Positions 43,942 through 52,580 of a DNA stretch of 64,000 bases are shown here, in pieces. The notes beneath the pieces were generated by a model, which was not told the DNA's origin, made no database searches, and saw only the letters and a list, made by a program, of their open reading frames with translations. Source of the DNA: Planctomycetota bacterium (GTDB lineage: Bacteria > Planctomycetota > UBA1135 > GCA-002686595); contig JADHOC010000002.1 in the NCBI GenBank assembly GCA_016779205.1, positions 1 through 64,000 of the forward strand. Reading direction: 5' to 3'. Made by a program: the position numbers and the translations under genes. The number at the start of each line of letters is the position of its first letter. Positions within the stretch are counted from its first letter, which is position 1.

Positions 43942-44768
43942 TCCGCATCGGGCCCTCCGGATGGACGCACCCCGGGCTGGATCGTGCGTGGCCGCTGAAG
44001 CGTGGCGCCCAGTTCGAGCCGCTCAGCTTCCTCGGCCAGTTCTTCGGGGCGGTGGAGGTCGACGTGACGGCCCACGTCCTCCCGCGGGAGGAGCACATCG
44101 TGCGCTGGGCGGCGGCCCTCCAGGATCGCCCGAGGACACGGCTGCTGGTGCGCGTGCCCTCCGCGGCCCTGGATCTCGCTCGAACGGCGGCCGAGCGCGC
44201 GGCGGACGCGGAGCAGTTCCGGTCCTCGCTCGCGCCCCTCGTGCGCCGCGAGCGGCTCGGTGGGCTCGTGGCGACGCTCCCCGACGGGACGCTCTTCGGG
44301 CCCTCGGAGGCCCGCGCCCTGGGGGACCTGGCGCGGATCCTGTCGCCCGCCCCGCTGGTCCTCGCTGCGGGGCACCGCTCCTGGTACGAGCGCCGGGCGC
44401 TGGACGTGCTGGCGGGAGCGGGCTGGTCCCTCGCGCACCTCGACGAGGACGAACGCTGGGACGCGCCGCCGAGGCGCCACCGGGCAACCGGGCCGGTGGG
44501 CATGCTGCGCCTCCGCGGACCGGGGGCGTATGACCCGCCGAGGATCGGTGGCGCGGCGCGGCGCGCCCGGGAGATCGCCGGGGACGTGGACGACCTCTAC
44601 GTCATCGCCGACAACGCCTCCCACCCCGGGGGGGTGCCGGCCAGCGCCCTGGCTGCGGCGCTCGAGGTGAAGTTCGTGCTCGCGGGAGAGCGACCGGTCC
44701 CGGGCTGGAGGAGGGTCATCGAGGTGTTCCCCCACCTCGAGCCGCTGCTGGAGTTGGAGGACGGGTAA
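43938..44768 (+). CDS. DUF72 (YecE family) protein
   Basis: A 276-residue TIM-barrel-like protein. The opening IRIGPSGWTHPG, the EVDVTAHVLPRE segment and the C-terminal DDLYVIADNASH correspond to the DUF72 landmarks (GTSGW..., VE.N.TFY, NN). Here NTFY is replaced by DVTAH and the final NN by DNA, so it is divergent and its activity unknown. The GTG start overlaps the acyltransferase stop by 4 nt, so the two are coupled. The biochemical role of the family is not established. Confidence 0.75.
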   Translation: MIRIGPSGWTHPGLDRAWPLKRGAQFEPLSFLGQFFGAVEVDVTAHVLPREEHIVRWAAALQDRPRTRLLVRVPSAALDLARTAAERAADAEQFRSSLAPLVRRERLGGLVATLPDGTLFGPSEARALGDLARILSPAPLVLAAGHRSWYERRALDVLAGAGWSLAHLDEDERWDAPPRRHRATGPVGMLRLRGPGAYDPPRIGGAARRAREIAGDVDDLYVIADNASHPGGVPASALAAALEVKFVLAGERPVPGWRRVIEVFPHLEPLLELEDG

Positions 44769-44784
44769 GGTTCGCCGCCACGCC

Positions 44785-45666
44785 ATGACAGACTCGATGC
44801 AGCCAGGAGAGACCCACCAGGAGCGGACGTTCCTCACCTATCCCGACGAGCCTGGACGCCGGATCGGCGTCCGGGTCGAGCTCGCCACCGGCCCCGCGCC
44901 GCCCATCGGCGGGGCGACCCGTCCGGTCGCGGTCCTCGTCCATGGCTTCAAGGGCTTCATGGACTGGGGGTTCTTCCCTCACCTCAGCCGCCGGCTCGCG
45001 GCTGCGGGGTTCGTGGCCGTGTCCATGAACACCTCGGGGTCGGGCGTCGGTGACGACCCGCTCGTGATGGACGACGATGAGGCGTTCTTCAACGACTCCT
45101 ACTCTCGCCAGCTGGAGGACATGGCGAGGGTGCGCGACTTCGCGCGCGGACTCCCCGGCGTGGACCCCGGCCGCGAGGTCCTCATGGGCCACAGCCGTGG
45201 TGGGGGGATGGCGGTGATCTCGGCGTCCGAGCAGGCCCCCTCGGCGCTCGTGACCTGGGCTGCGATCGGGGACGCGGACCGCTTCGATGACGGCATGAAG
45301 GCGCGCTGGCGCGCGGAGGGCTTCCTGGAGGTCCCCAACGCCCGGACGGGGCAGGTGCACCGGATGGGACTCGCTGGCCTCGAGGACTTCGAGCGAAACG
45401 CGGAGCGGCTCGATATTGGCGCCGCCGCGGCCCGTCTGGAGGCCCCCTTCCTCGCGGTCCACGGCCTCGAGGACGCGACCGTGACCTACGACGCGGCCGT
45501 GGCGCTCAGCGAGCGGGCGCCGCTCGGGGAGGCGCTCCTGATCGAGGGTGCGGACCACGGGTTCGGAGCCACGCACCCGCTCCGGGCTCCGGGCGCCATC
45601 CAGACCCTCGAGGTCGCCGTCGACAGCACCGTGACCTTCGCGCTCCAGCACACGCGCTCGCGCTGA
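44785..45666 (+). CDS. Alpha/beta hydrolase
   Basis: A 293-residue serine hydrolase. The oxyanion loop is VLVHGFKGFMDWG (about 51-63) and the nucleophile S137 is in GHSRGGG. The acid is a likely Asp in GLEDATV, and the His is in GADHGFGATHPL. No signal peptide is present, so it is probably cytoplasmic. It resembles dienelactone hydrolase or acyl-peptide esterases in general layout; substrate unknown. It is the third plus-strand gene in a run with the acyltransferase and DUF72 genes, starting 16 nt after the DUF72 stop. Confidence 0.88.
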   Translation: MTDSMQPGETHQERTFLTYPDEPGRRIGVRVELATGPAPPIGGATRPVAVLVHGFKGFMDWGFFPHLSRRLAAAGFVAVSMNTSGSGVGDDPLVMDDDEAFFNDSYSRQLEDMARVRDFARGLPGVDPGREVLMGHSRGGGMAVISASEQAPSALVTWAAIGDADRFDDGMKARWRAEGFLEVPNARTGQVHRMGLAGLEDFERNAERLDIGAAAARLEAPFLAVHGLEDATVTYDAAVALSERAPLGEALLIEGADHGFGATHPLRAPGAIQTLEVAVDSTVTFALQHTRSR

Positions 45667-45742
45667 GCCCCGGAGGGAGACCGCGTGCGTCCCCGTCGGG
45701 TTCGGGGTCGTCGGCTGGTTGAGCGCGATCTAGGATCGCGCC

Positions 45743-46840
45743 GTGCTTCCCCTCCTCCTCGCCCTCTCAGCTCCCCTGGTCCAGGACTGGACCCCGCCGC
45801 CCCCTCCGCCCACGGTGCCGACGTTGGCGATGGCGCAGCCCCGCTTCGCGCCCTTCCTCTTGCCCGAGGAGCTCCGCGTCGTCACGGCCATCGAGGGGCT
45901 GGAGCCCCTGGCTGCCGTGCTCGCGGCGCAGCTCGCGGAGCGCACCGGGTTGGCGGTGAAGACGGCGCCCGGACCCGCCCGGTCGGGGGACGTGGTGCTC
46001 ACGCTCGGCTACACCGCGGAGGCCGTCGGGGAGAGTCCCGAGGCCCTGTCCATCGAGGTCTTCGAGGACCACGTCGCCCTCTCGGGGCGGACCGAGGCCG
46101 GTGTGGCCCGGGCGGCCGCCCGCTTGCTCCAGCTGCTCTCCCCCGTGGAGGGGGGCGGCTGGGTCCTGCCCCCATTCCGCCTGGACGACGCGCCCCGCTT
46201 CCCATGGCGCGCCGTGCGCCTCGAGGGCCTCGCCTCGGAGGAGGACGGGCGCCGCCTGCTGGAGCTCCTCTACCTGGGCTCGTTCAACGCGCTCGTCCTG
46301 GACGCGCCGCCCTCCGAGGACCGCGCGGCCCTCGCCACGGCGCTCGGGCCCGCGGCGGCCGCCCGGGGGGTGACCCTGTGGCTGGACCCGCCTCTGGGAC
46401 CGGGGGCGGGCGCTCTCCCCTTCGTCTCCGCGACCGCGGACACCGCCGCCGGCGCGCCCCTCCCGGTCCTGCTCAGGGCGAGCGCTGGGACAGACTCCGG
46501 CGCCCGCCAGGTGGACTCGCTCCTCGCCGCCGGCCGCACCGTCATCGACGGGAGGAGCCGTGTGCTGCAGTTCGCGGGCGACGCGCTCGGCGCCCCCGGT
46601 CCGCGGTCGCTCTACGGATGGAGCCCGCTGGCCCTGCTGGAGTCGGTGGCGGAGGAGCGCGCCGAGGCCTCGGCCTCACTGATCCTGGGCGCCGAGGTTC
46701 GCCTCGGGGGAGCCGCGGCGCTACCGCACTTCGAGAGCGCTCTGCCGTTCCTCTCCGAGCGCTCCTGGGGCGCTGCCAACGCTCCTGGTGAGCTGAAGGA
46801 CTTCGAGCCCCGCGCGAGTCGGCTGCGGGAGCTGCTCTGA
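45743..46840 (+). CDS. Degenerate GH20-like (beta-hexosaminidase-related) secreted protein
   Basis: A 365-residue exported protein with a signal peptide of about 13 residues and a poly-Pro stretch. Residues about 45-140 match the GH20 non-catalytic domain 2 (EGYxLxI...GVARAAARLLQLL type pattern). DDAPRFPWRAVRLEG (148-162) is the normal entry into the GH20 barrel. After this the catalytic part is shortened, and the signature H-x-G-G-D-E and catalytic Asp-Glu pair are missing. It is therefore probably a non-catalytic relative that binds glycans. The start is GTG, with TAGGAT ending 6 nt before it. Confidence 0.65.
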   Translation: MLPLLLALSAPLVQDWTPPPPPPTVPTLAMAQPRFAPFLLPEELRVVTAIEGLEPLAAVLAAQLAERTGLAVKTAPGPARSGDVVLTLGYTAEAVGESPEALSIEVFEDHVALSGRTEAGVARAAARLLQLLSPVEGGGWVLPPFRLDDAPRFPWRAVRLEGLASEEDGRRLLELLYLGSFNALVLDAPPSEDRAALATALGPAAAARGVTLWLDPPLGPGAGALPFVSATADTAAGAPLPVLLRASAGTDSGARQVDSLLAAGRTVIDGRSRVLQFAGDALGAPGPRSLYGWSPLALLESVAEERAEASASLILGAEVRLGGAAALPHFESALPFLSERSWGAANAPGELKDFEPRASRLRELL

Positions 46841-46893
46841 GGGACCGAAGCCAGCGGGGTAACCCTGGCCGAACGCGGGGCAGCGGGCGACCG

Positions 46894-47787
46894 CTAGCGG
46901 TCCCAGCCGTTGCCGTCGCAGGTCGTCTCGCCCCCGGCCTCGCCCGACATGTCGGGGCGGACGTAGGCGGCGTCCCAGCGGGGCGCGTGGGCGGCGCCGA
47001 TGTAGGGCTGCTCTGAGTCGGGGGTGTTGGCGGTGCTCAGCTGCAGGCCCGAGTTGTCCAGGAAGAAGGCCCGCCGCGGCGGCGTCGTCTCCGAGGAGGG
47101 CCAGGCGTAGGCGCACCAGCGAAGGGCGCTCTGGTTGGCGTCCGGGGCGTTCTCTCCGCTTCCGCCGTGGAGCGCCTCGGCGAGCCCCTCGACCTCACCG
47201 CTGTAGAGCGGCGCCGCCGGGAGGTAGACCGAGAACAGGTAGCCGTTGACCTCGCAGGCGCCGCCTGCGGAGGTCGAGACGACCTCCGCGAAGTCGCGCG
47301 GCAGGAACGCGTTGAGCTCCGAGACGTCGACGAAGGAGTCACCGAGGCCGTTGCGGAGGGGCGCGGTGCCCATCAGCTCGGCGAGGTAGCCGTACTCACC
47401 GAGGTGGTCGAGGTTGCTGTCCACGGAGCGGGCCTCGCGGAACTGCTCCTGGGCCATGGCGATGATGCGGAGGGTCTGCTCGGCCCTGGCCTCGCTCGCC
47501 TGGGCGGCGGCGAGGTCGATGGGGTCGGGCTGCGCCTCTTCCAGCGAAGCCGAGGGCGGACCGGCGTCGCGGTCGGTCTCGACATCACGGGGCGCGACCC
47601 GCACGAGACCGCTCGGCCCATGGTCGATCTCGATTCGGCCACCGATGGGCGCGGCGCTCACGGAGGCGAACGTCTCCGACTCCTCTGGCAGGGGCGTCGG
47701 CTGGTCCAGGCTGTAGGTGAACAGGCAGAGGGCGGCTGCGGCCGCCACGGCCACGGACGCAATCTTGGGGCGCTTCTCGGTGCTCAT
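46894..47787 (-). CDS. Membrane-anchored hypothetical protein with prepilin-like organisation
   Basis: A 297-residue protein. A short basic N terminus and one membrane helix (about residues 10-27) are followed by a Pro/Glu linker. A globular part begins with a helix AEQTLRIIAMAQEQFREAR, then the tract LGEYGYLAELMG. This resembles planctomycete proteins annotated near type II secretion pseudopilins or DUF2950. No family is certain. Two Cys near CEVNGYLF and RWCAYAW could form a disulfide. It is convergent with the GH20-like gene and leaves 180 bp to the DUF1501 gene. Confidence 0.6.
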   Translation of the reverse strand: MSTEKRPKIASVAVAAAAALCLFTYSLDQPTPLPEESETFASVSAAPIGGRIEIDHGPSGLVRVAPRDVETDRDAGPPSASLEEAQPDPIDLAAAQASEARAEQTLRIIAMAQEQFREARSVDSNLDHLGEYGYLAELMGTAPLRNGLGDSFVDVSELNAFLPRDFAEVVSTSAGGACEVNGYLFSVYLPAAPLYSGEVEGLAEALHGGSGENAPDANQSALRWCAYAWPSSETTPPRRAFFLDNSGLQLSTANTPDSEQPYIGAAHAPRWDAAYVRPDMSGEAGGETTCDGNGWDR

Positions 47788-47967
47788 GGTGTGGGAGGCG
47801 GAGCGCCAGGAGAGGCCCCGCCACCCTGGAATCGGCACCCGCGTGCGCGCCGATTGAGCCCGAGCGCCGCCCGTCCCGATCGAGCCACAAGTCCGGTGCC
47901 AGATGTCTCGCACGGGGACGGAGAACCCCAGGGGGGGTCCTCGAAGACGCCTGGCGAGCCTGGCGGT

Positions 47968-49380
47968 TCAGCCGAGCAGCGGCTGGATCACCGAGCCGTG
48001 TACATCCGTGAGCCGGAAGCGGCGGCCCTGATGGCGGTACGTCAGCCGCTCGTGGTCGATCCCGAGCAGGTGCAGCACCGTCGCGTTGAGGTCGTGCACG
48101 TGCACGGGGTCCCGGGCGACGTTGTAGCCGAACTCGTCGGTCTCACCGTGCGTGTGACCGGCGCGGACGCCGCCGCCGGCCATCCACATGCTCGCGCAGC
48201 GGGGGTGATGGTCGCGGCCGTAGTTGGTCGCGCTCAGGGCGCCCTGGCTGTAGCAGGTCCGTCCGAACTCGCCGCCCCAGACCACGAGGGTGTCCTCGAG
48301 CAGTCCCCGGCGCTTGAGGTCGGTGACGAGCGCGGCGGAGGCGCGGTCGGTCTCCTTGCACTGGGTCCTGATCGCGCCCGGCAGCCCCCCGTGCTGGTCC
48401 CACCCCTGGTGGATCAGCTGGACGAAGCGCACGTCGCGCTCGATGAGTCGGCGCGCGATCAGGCAGTTCGCCGCGTAGGTGCCCGGGGTCCGGGCCTCCT
48501 CGCCGTAGAGCTCGAAGGTGTACTCGGGCTCATCCGAGAGGTCCGCGACCTCGGGGACCGAGACCTGCATTCGGAACGCGAGTTCGGCCTGGGCGGACCT
48601 CGCGGCGGCCGCCTCGTCCACGCCACCCCTGGCCCCGCGCAGGGCGTCGAGCATCCTCCGCCGGGTCGCCCGGTCGATCCCGGGGGGGTCGTTGAGGAAG
48701 AGCACCGGGTCGCTGCCGCTGCGGAACTGGACGCCCGCGTGCCTCGCGCTCAGGAACCCCGAGCCCCACAACCGCTCGTAGAGGGGCTGGCCCCCCTTGC
48801 CCTGGGTGACCATCACGCAGAACTCCGGCAGGTCACGGTTCAGGGAGCCGAGCCCGTAGCTGAGCCACGCGCCGGCCGAGGGCCGGCCGGCGATCTCGGA
48901 GCCGGTGAGGAGGAAGGTCGCCGCGGGGTCGTGGTTGATGGCGTCGGTGACCATGGTCCGCACCAGGCACAGGTCGTCGACGATCGCCGCGGTGTGGGGG
49001 AGCAGGTCGCTCGCCCAGGTCCCGCTCTCCCCGTGCTGCTTGAACTCGAAGATCGAGCCCGCGAGGGGCAGCGAGGCCTGGTTGCCGGACATGCCGGTGA
49101 GCCGCTGCCCCTGCCGGACCGAGTCGGGGAGCTCCTCGCCGTTCCGCTCGCGCAGCAGCGGCTTGGGGTCCCAGAGGTCGAGCTGGGAGGGCCCGCCGCT
49201 CATGAAGAGGTGCACCACGCGCCGGGCGCGGGGCGGGTGGTGGAGCGCGGCCGTGTCCTCGGCGCTGCCGATACGGGCGAGCGCGGCCCCGGCGACGCCG
49301 AGGGAGGCGCCCTGCAGGAGGGTCCTCCGGTCGAGCCGGGGGCCGGGGGAGCCGGGGGGGATCGGGGGGAGCTCGTTCAT
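47968..49380 (-). CDS. DUF1501 family protein with Tat signal (copy 1)
   Basis: A 470-residue protein. The Tat-type twin-Arg motif DRRTLLQG is followed by a hydrophobic stretch. The DUF1501 blocks are VVHLFMSGGPSQLDLWDPKP, DDLCLVRTMVTDAINHDPA and the C-terminal LLEDTLVVWGGEFGRT...NYGRDHHPRC. The fold belongs to the alkaline phosphatase/sulfatase superfamily, but activity is unproven. The ATG overlaps the stop of the PSCyt gene by 4 nt. This PSCyt/DUF1501 pairing is highly expanded in Planctomycetota and probably acts on the outside of the inner membrane. Confidence 0.92.
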   Translation of the reverse strand: MNELPPIPPGSPGPRLDRRTLLQGASLGVAGAALARIGSAEDTAALHHPPRARRVVHLFMSGGPSQLDLWDPKPLLRERNGEELPDSVRQGQRLTGMSGNQASLPLAGSIFEFKQHGESGTWASDLLPHTAAIVDDLCLVRTMVTDAINHDPAATFLLTGSEIAGRPSAGAWLSYGLGSLNRDLPEFCVMVTQGKGGQPLYERLWGSGFLSARHAGVQFRSGSDPVLFLNDPPGIDRATRRRMLDALRGARGGVDEAAAARSAQAELAFRMQVSVPEVADLSDEPEYTFELYGEEARTPGTYAANCLIARRLIERDVRFVQLIHQGWDQHGGLPGAIRTQCKETDRASAALVTDLKRRGLLEDTLVVWGGEFGRTCYSQGALSATNYGRDHHPRCASMWMAGGGVRAGHTHGETDEFGYNVARDPVHVHDLNATVLHLLGIDHERLTYRHQGRRFRLTDVHGSVIQPLLG

Positions 49381-52300
49381 CGTCTCTGCACCACGTCGGG
49401 GAGCCCGAGGAGGGCGCTGGCGACCACGGTGGTGGCCGCGGTCTCCACGGCCACCTCGTCGGTCATGGGCTCGGGTTCGGGGGCCTCGGCGCCCGGGTGG
49501 GCTGCGCCCTCGAGGGAGAACTTCGCGAGCCGGCGCGCCGCGTCCGGGTCCAACCGGTAGGCCTCCCGCTGGGCCTCGATGAGGGCGGTCATCGCGTCGG
49601 TCTCCTCCGCCGTGGGGGGGCGGGAGGCGAGGGACCGCACCAGGAACTCCACCCTTCGCCGGTCGAGCTCGGCCACAGATTGCTCCTTGGACTCCTGGGC
49701 CTCGGCCTCGAGGGCGAGGCGCGCGAGCGCGAGCGAGGCCTCGACGAACTGGGGGTCGTTCCAGAGCACGAGGGCCTGGAGGGGGGTGGTCGTCGCCGGG
49801 CGGTCGACCCTGCAGACCTCGCGGGCCGGCGCGTCGAACATCGTCATGGCAGGGGGCGGTGAGGTCCTCCGCCAGAACGTGTAGAGGCTCCGCCTGCGGA
49901 GGTCGTCGCCCCGGCCCGCGCGGTAGACCTTGCCGCTCTTCTCCTGCCAGAGTCCAGGGGGCTGGTAGGGGCGAACGGGCGGCCCGCCCACCCGGTGCAC
50001 CAGGAGTCCGGCCGCCTCGAGCGCCGCGTCGCGGATCACCTCCGCGCCCATGCGGCGCGCGCTGGCGCGGCTCAGGAGCTCGTTGTCCGGGTCCCGGTCG
50101 AGGCTCTCCGCGTGGTCGGAGGCCTGGCGGTAGGTGGAGGAGAGGACGATGCGCCGGAGCATCGCGCGGGAGTCCCAGCCGGACTCGACCAGGTCCCGGC
50201 TCAGGGTGTCGAGCAGCGCGGCGTGGATCGGGGGGCGGCTCTGGCTGCCGAGGTCCTCGGGGCTCGGGACGAGGCCCTGGCCCATGGCGAGCCGCCACAG
50301 TCGGTCCACGTGGACCCTCGAGGTCAGGGGGTGGTCGGGGTGGGTGAGCCAGCGAGCGAGGTCGAGCCGCGACCGGACCGGCTCGTCCAGCAGCGCGGGG
50401 AGGAAGGCCGGGGTCGCCGGGGCGACCGCTTCGCGGCGGTTCGAATAGAGCCCCCGCTCGAGCAGGTACGCCGTGCGCTGCGCGGCGGGGAGCTCCGGCG
50501 CCTCACGCATGGTCATGATCAGCCGGATGCGGTCCCGGTGATCGTCCAGCGCGGCGCGGGCGGCGCGCAGGGTGTTGGTGGGGCTCGGCACCTCCGGGGG
50601 GAGGTCCATCACCCGCATGGACCGCACCGCGCCGCCCTTGAAGCCGCGGTCGCGGAAGCGGCTCCCGATGGTCAGGTGCTCGATGGATCCCCCCCGAATC
50701 GTGCGGGTCAGATGGTCCCGGACCACCTCGAGGGGTGCCGGCTCGCCGTCGATCCAGATCTCCATCCCCGCGGCCCGGCTCGAGCCGTCGTAGCGGAGCT
50801 CCACCGTGGTCCATCGATCGACCGGGGCGGCGTCCACGGTCCGGACCGCGATGGCATCGCCGGGCCAGAAGTGGACGAGCGCGAACAGGAGGCGGCCCTC
50901 ATCCACGAGCAGCTGGTAGCCCCGGCTCCCCGAGTCGGTCCATGACTTGGTGCGGTGCAGCACCACCGCGCGGTCGAAGGGCTCCGGCGACTTCATCTCG
51001 AGCTCGATCCGGAACGGGTCGGCGCGGCGGAAGACCCCCGCGCCGGGGAAGACGATCGAGTTCTCCCCGTCCAGGGTGACCGAGCGGTCCGGGCCCTCCC
51101 CGGTGGCGGCCGCGCCGCCGCGCAGCTGGAAGGGGGCGCCCTCCTCGCCGGCACCCTCGAAGCGGGTGGCGAGCACCTCGCGCCAGGGGATCTCCTCGCC
51201 GGAGGCGGCGTCGAGGGCTGCCGTGACCCTCTGTTCCAGCTCCGCCGTCCTGCGCGCCTGGACCTCGGTGGGGAGCTCCAGGGTCGGGGTCGGGGTGGCG
51301 TTGGTGAAGTGGGAGTAGAGGCCGGACTCGTCGATGCCGTCGAAGAGCGCGAAGAGCCCGAAGTAGTCGCGCTGGCTGATCGGGTCGAACTTGTGGTCGT
51401 GGCAGCGGGCGCAGCCCACCGTGAGGCCGAGGAACGCGCCGGCCATGGTCTCCACGCGGTCGCACACGTACTCGACCCGGAACTCCTCCTCGACGCTGCC
51501 GCCCTCGTTGGTCTGGCGGTGCAGCCGGTTGAAGGCGGTCGCCAGGCGTGTCTGCTGGTCCGCGTCTGGCAGGAGGTCACCGGCCAGCTGCTCGGTCAGG
51601 AAGCGGTCGTAGGGGAGGTTCTCGCGGAAGGCCCCGATCACCCAGTCGCGCCAGGGCCAGAGGTGGGTGTCCACGTCGGACTGGTAGCCGAAGGTGTCGG
51701 CGTACCGGGCCACATCGAGCCAGTGGGCGGTCAGGTGTTCGGCGTGGGCCTCGGAGGCCAGGAGCCGGTCCACGGCCCGCTCATAGCGGTCAGGCCCTTG
51801 ATCCTCGAGGTAGGCCTCGAGGTCCACGACCCGCGGGGGCAGCCCCGTGAGGTCGAGGTGGACGCGCCGCAGGAGCGTCGCCGCGTCGGCCTCGGGCGCG
51901 GGGCTGAGGCCGCGTCCCTCGAGCGTGCCGAGCACGAACCGGTCGATGTCATCCCTCGGCCAGTCGCTCTCGCTTTGGAGAGGCGGTGTGGAACGCCTCG
52001 GCGGCACGAAGGACCAGTGCTCCCCGTACTCGGCGCCCTCCTCGATCCAGCGGGTGAGGAGCGCGGCCTCGTCGTCATCGAGGGCGAGCTTCGACGAGGC
52101 TGGGGGCATGCGCCGCTCGGGGTCCGGGTGCCGGAGGCGCGCCACCAGCTCGCTCTCGCCGGGCGCGCCCGGGACGATGGCGGAGAGGCCCAGCTCGTCC
52201 ACGGCCGAGTCTCGCTGGTCCAGGCGCAGGCCAGCGGAGGGCTCCAGCACCCCGGGGCCGTGGCAGGGGAAGCAGCGGTCGGAGAGCAGCGGCCGCACGT

Positions 52301-52406
52301 CGGCGGTGAAGTCCACGGGCCCATCCTTGTCCTCGGCCACGACCGCGTCAGGGAGCCAGGCCGCCAGCAGGGAAGCGCTGGTGAGGAGGAGTCGGGGGGC
52401 CGGCAT
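49377..52406 (-). CDS. PSCyt1-DUF1549-LamG-DUF1553 (PSD1) cytochrome protein (copy 1)
   Basis: A 1009-residue exported protein. The signal peptide covers about residues 1-24. A cytochrome c-like heme motif CFPCH (C45, C48, H49) lies in PSCyt1, followed by MPPASSKL. DUF1549 (about 130-340) contains LTGLPPR and VGCARCHDHKFDP. A LamG/concanavalin-like domain (about 395-560) interrupts the sequence, and DUF1553/PSD1 (about 640-960) closes it. The ATG at 52406 is chosen over the one at 52415 because TAGGAT ends 7 nt before it and overlaps the other. Role inferred: periplasmic electron transfer or polymer handling. Confidence 0.9.
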   Translation of the reverse strand: MPAPRLLLTSASLLAAWLPDAVVAEDKDGPVDFTADVRPLLSDRCFPCHGPGVLEPSAGLRLDQRDSAVDELGLSAIVPGAPGESELVARLRHPDPERRMPPASSKLALDDDEAALLTRWIEEGAEYGEHWSFVPPRRSTPPLQSESDWPRDDIDRFVLGTLEGRGLSPAPEADAATLLRRVHLDLTGLPPRVVDLEAYLEDQGPDRYERAVDRLLASEAHAEHLTAHWLDVARYADTFGYQSDVDTHLWPWRDWVIGAFRENLPYDRFLTEQLAGDLLPDADQQTRLATAFNRLHRQTNEGGSVEEEFRVEYVCDRVETMAGAFLGLTVGCARCHDHKFDPISQRDYFGLFALFDGIDESGLYSHFTNATPTPTLELPTEVQARRTAELEQRVTAALDAASGEEIPWREVLATRFEGAGEEGAPFQLRGGAAATGEGPDRSVTLDGENSIVFPGAGVFRRADPFRIELEMKSPEPFDRAVVLHRTKSWTDSGSRGYQLLVDEGRLLFALVHFWPGDAIAVRTVDAAPVDRWTTVELRYDGSSRAAGMEIWIDGEPAPLEVVRDHLTRTIRGGSIEHLTIGSRFRDRGFKGGAVRSMRVMDLPPEVPSPTNTLRAARAALDDHRDRIRLIMTMREAPELPAAQRTAYLLERGLYSNRREAVAPATPAFLPALLDEPVRSRLDLARWLTHPDHPLTSRVHVDRLWRLAMGQGLVPSPEDLGSQSRPPIHAALLDTLSRDLVESGWDSRAMLRRIVLSSTYRQASDHAESLDRDPDNELLSRASARRMGAEVIRDAALEAAGLLVHRVGGPPVRPYQPPGLWQEKSGKVYRAGRGDDLRRRSLYTFWRRTSPPPAMTMFDAPAREVCRVDRPATTTPLQALVLWNDPQFVEASLALARLALEAEAQESKEQSVAELDRRRVEFLVRSLASRPPTAEETDAMTALIEAQREAYRLDPDAARRLAKFSLEGAAHPGAEAPEPEPMTDEVAVETAATTVVASALLGLPDVVQRR

Positions 52407-52580
52407 CGATCCCATCCTACGCCTTCCAGCCGGACCCGTTCCCCCGCCGGGCGTGGCGGGGGCGATTCGCGGAGGCCGTGCATGATTCCGGGGTCTCCCC
52501 GCTGCACAGGTGCCTCCGCGTCCGAATGATGGATGACCGGCAGGAGGCACGACCCGTGCTCCGCTCCTCACCCCTGGCCC

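Noticed and set aside
47167..49560. A 797-codon open frame on the plus strand opposite the DUF1501 gene
   Set aside because: No domain is recognisable; it is antisense to a confident DUF1501 gene and to the small membrane-anchored gene beside it.
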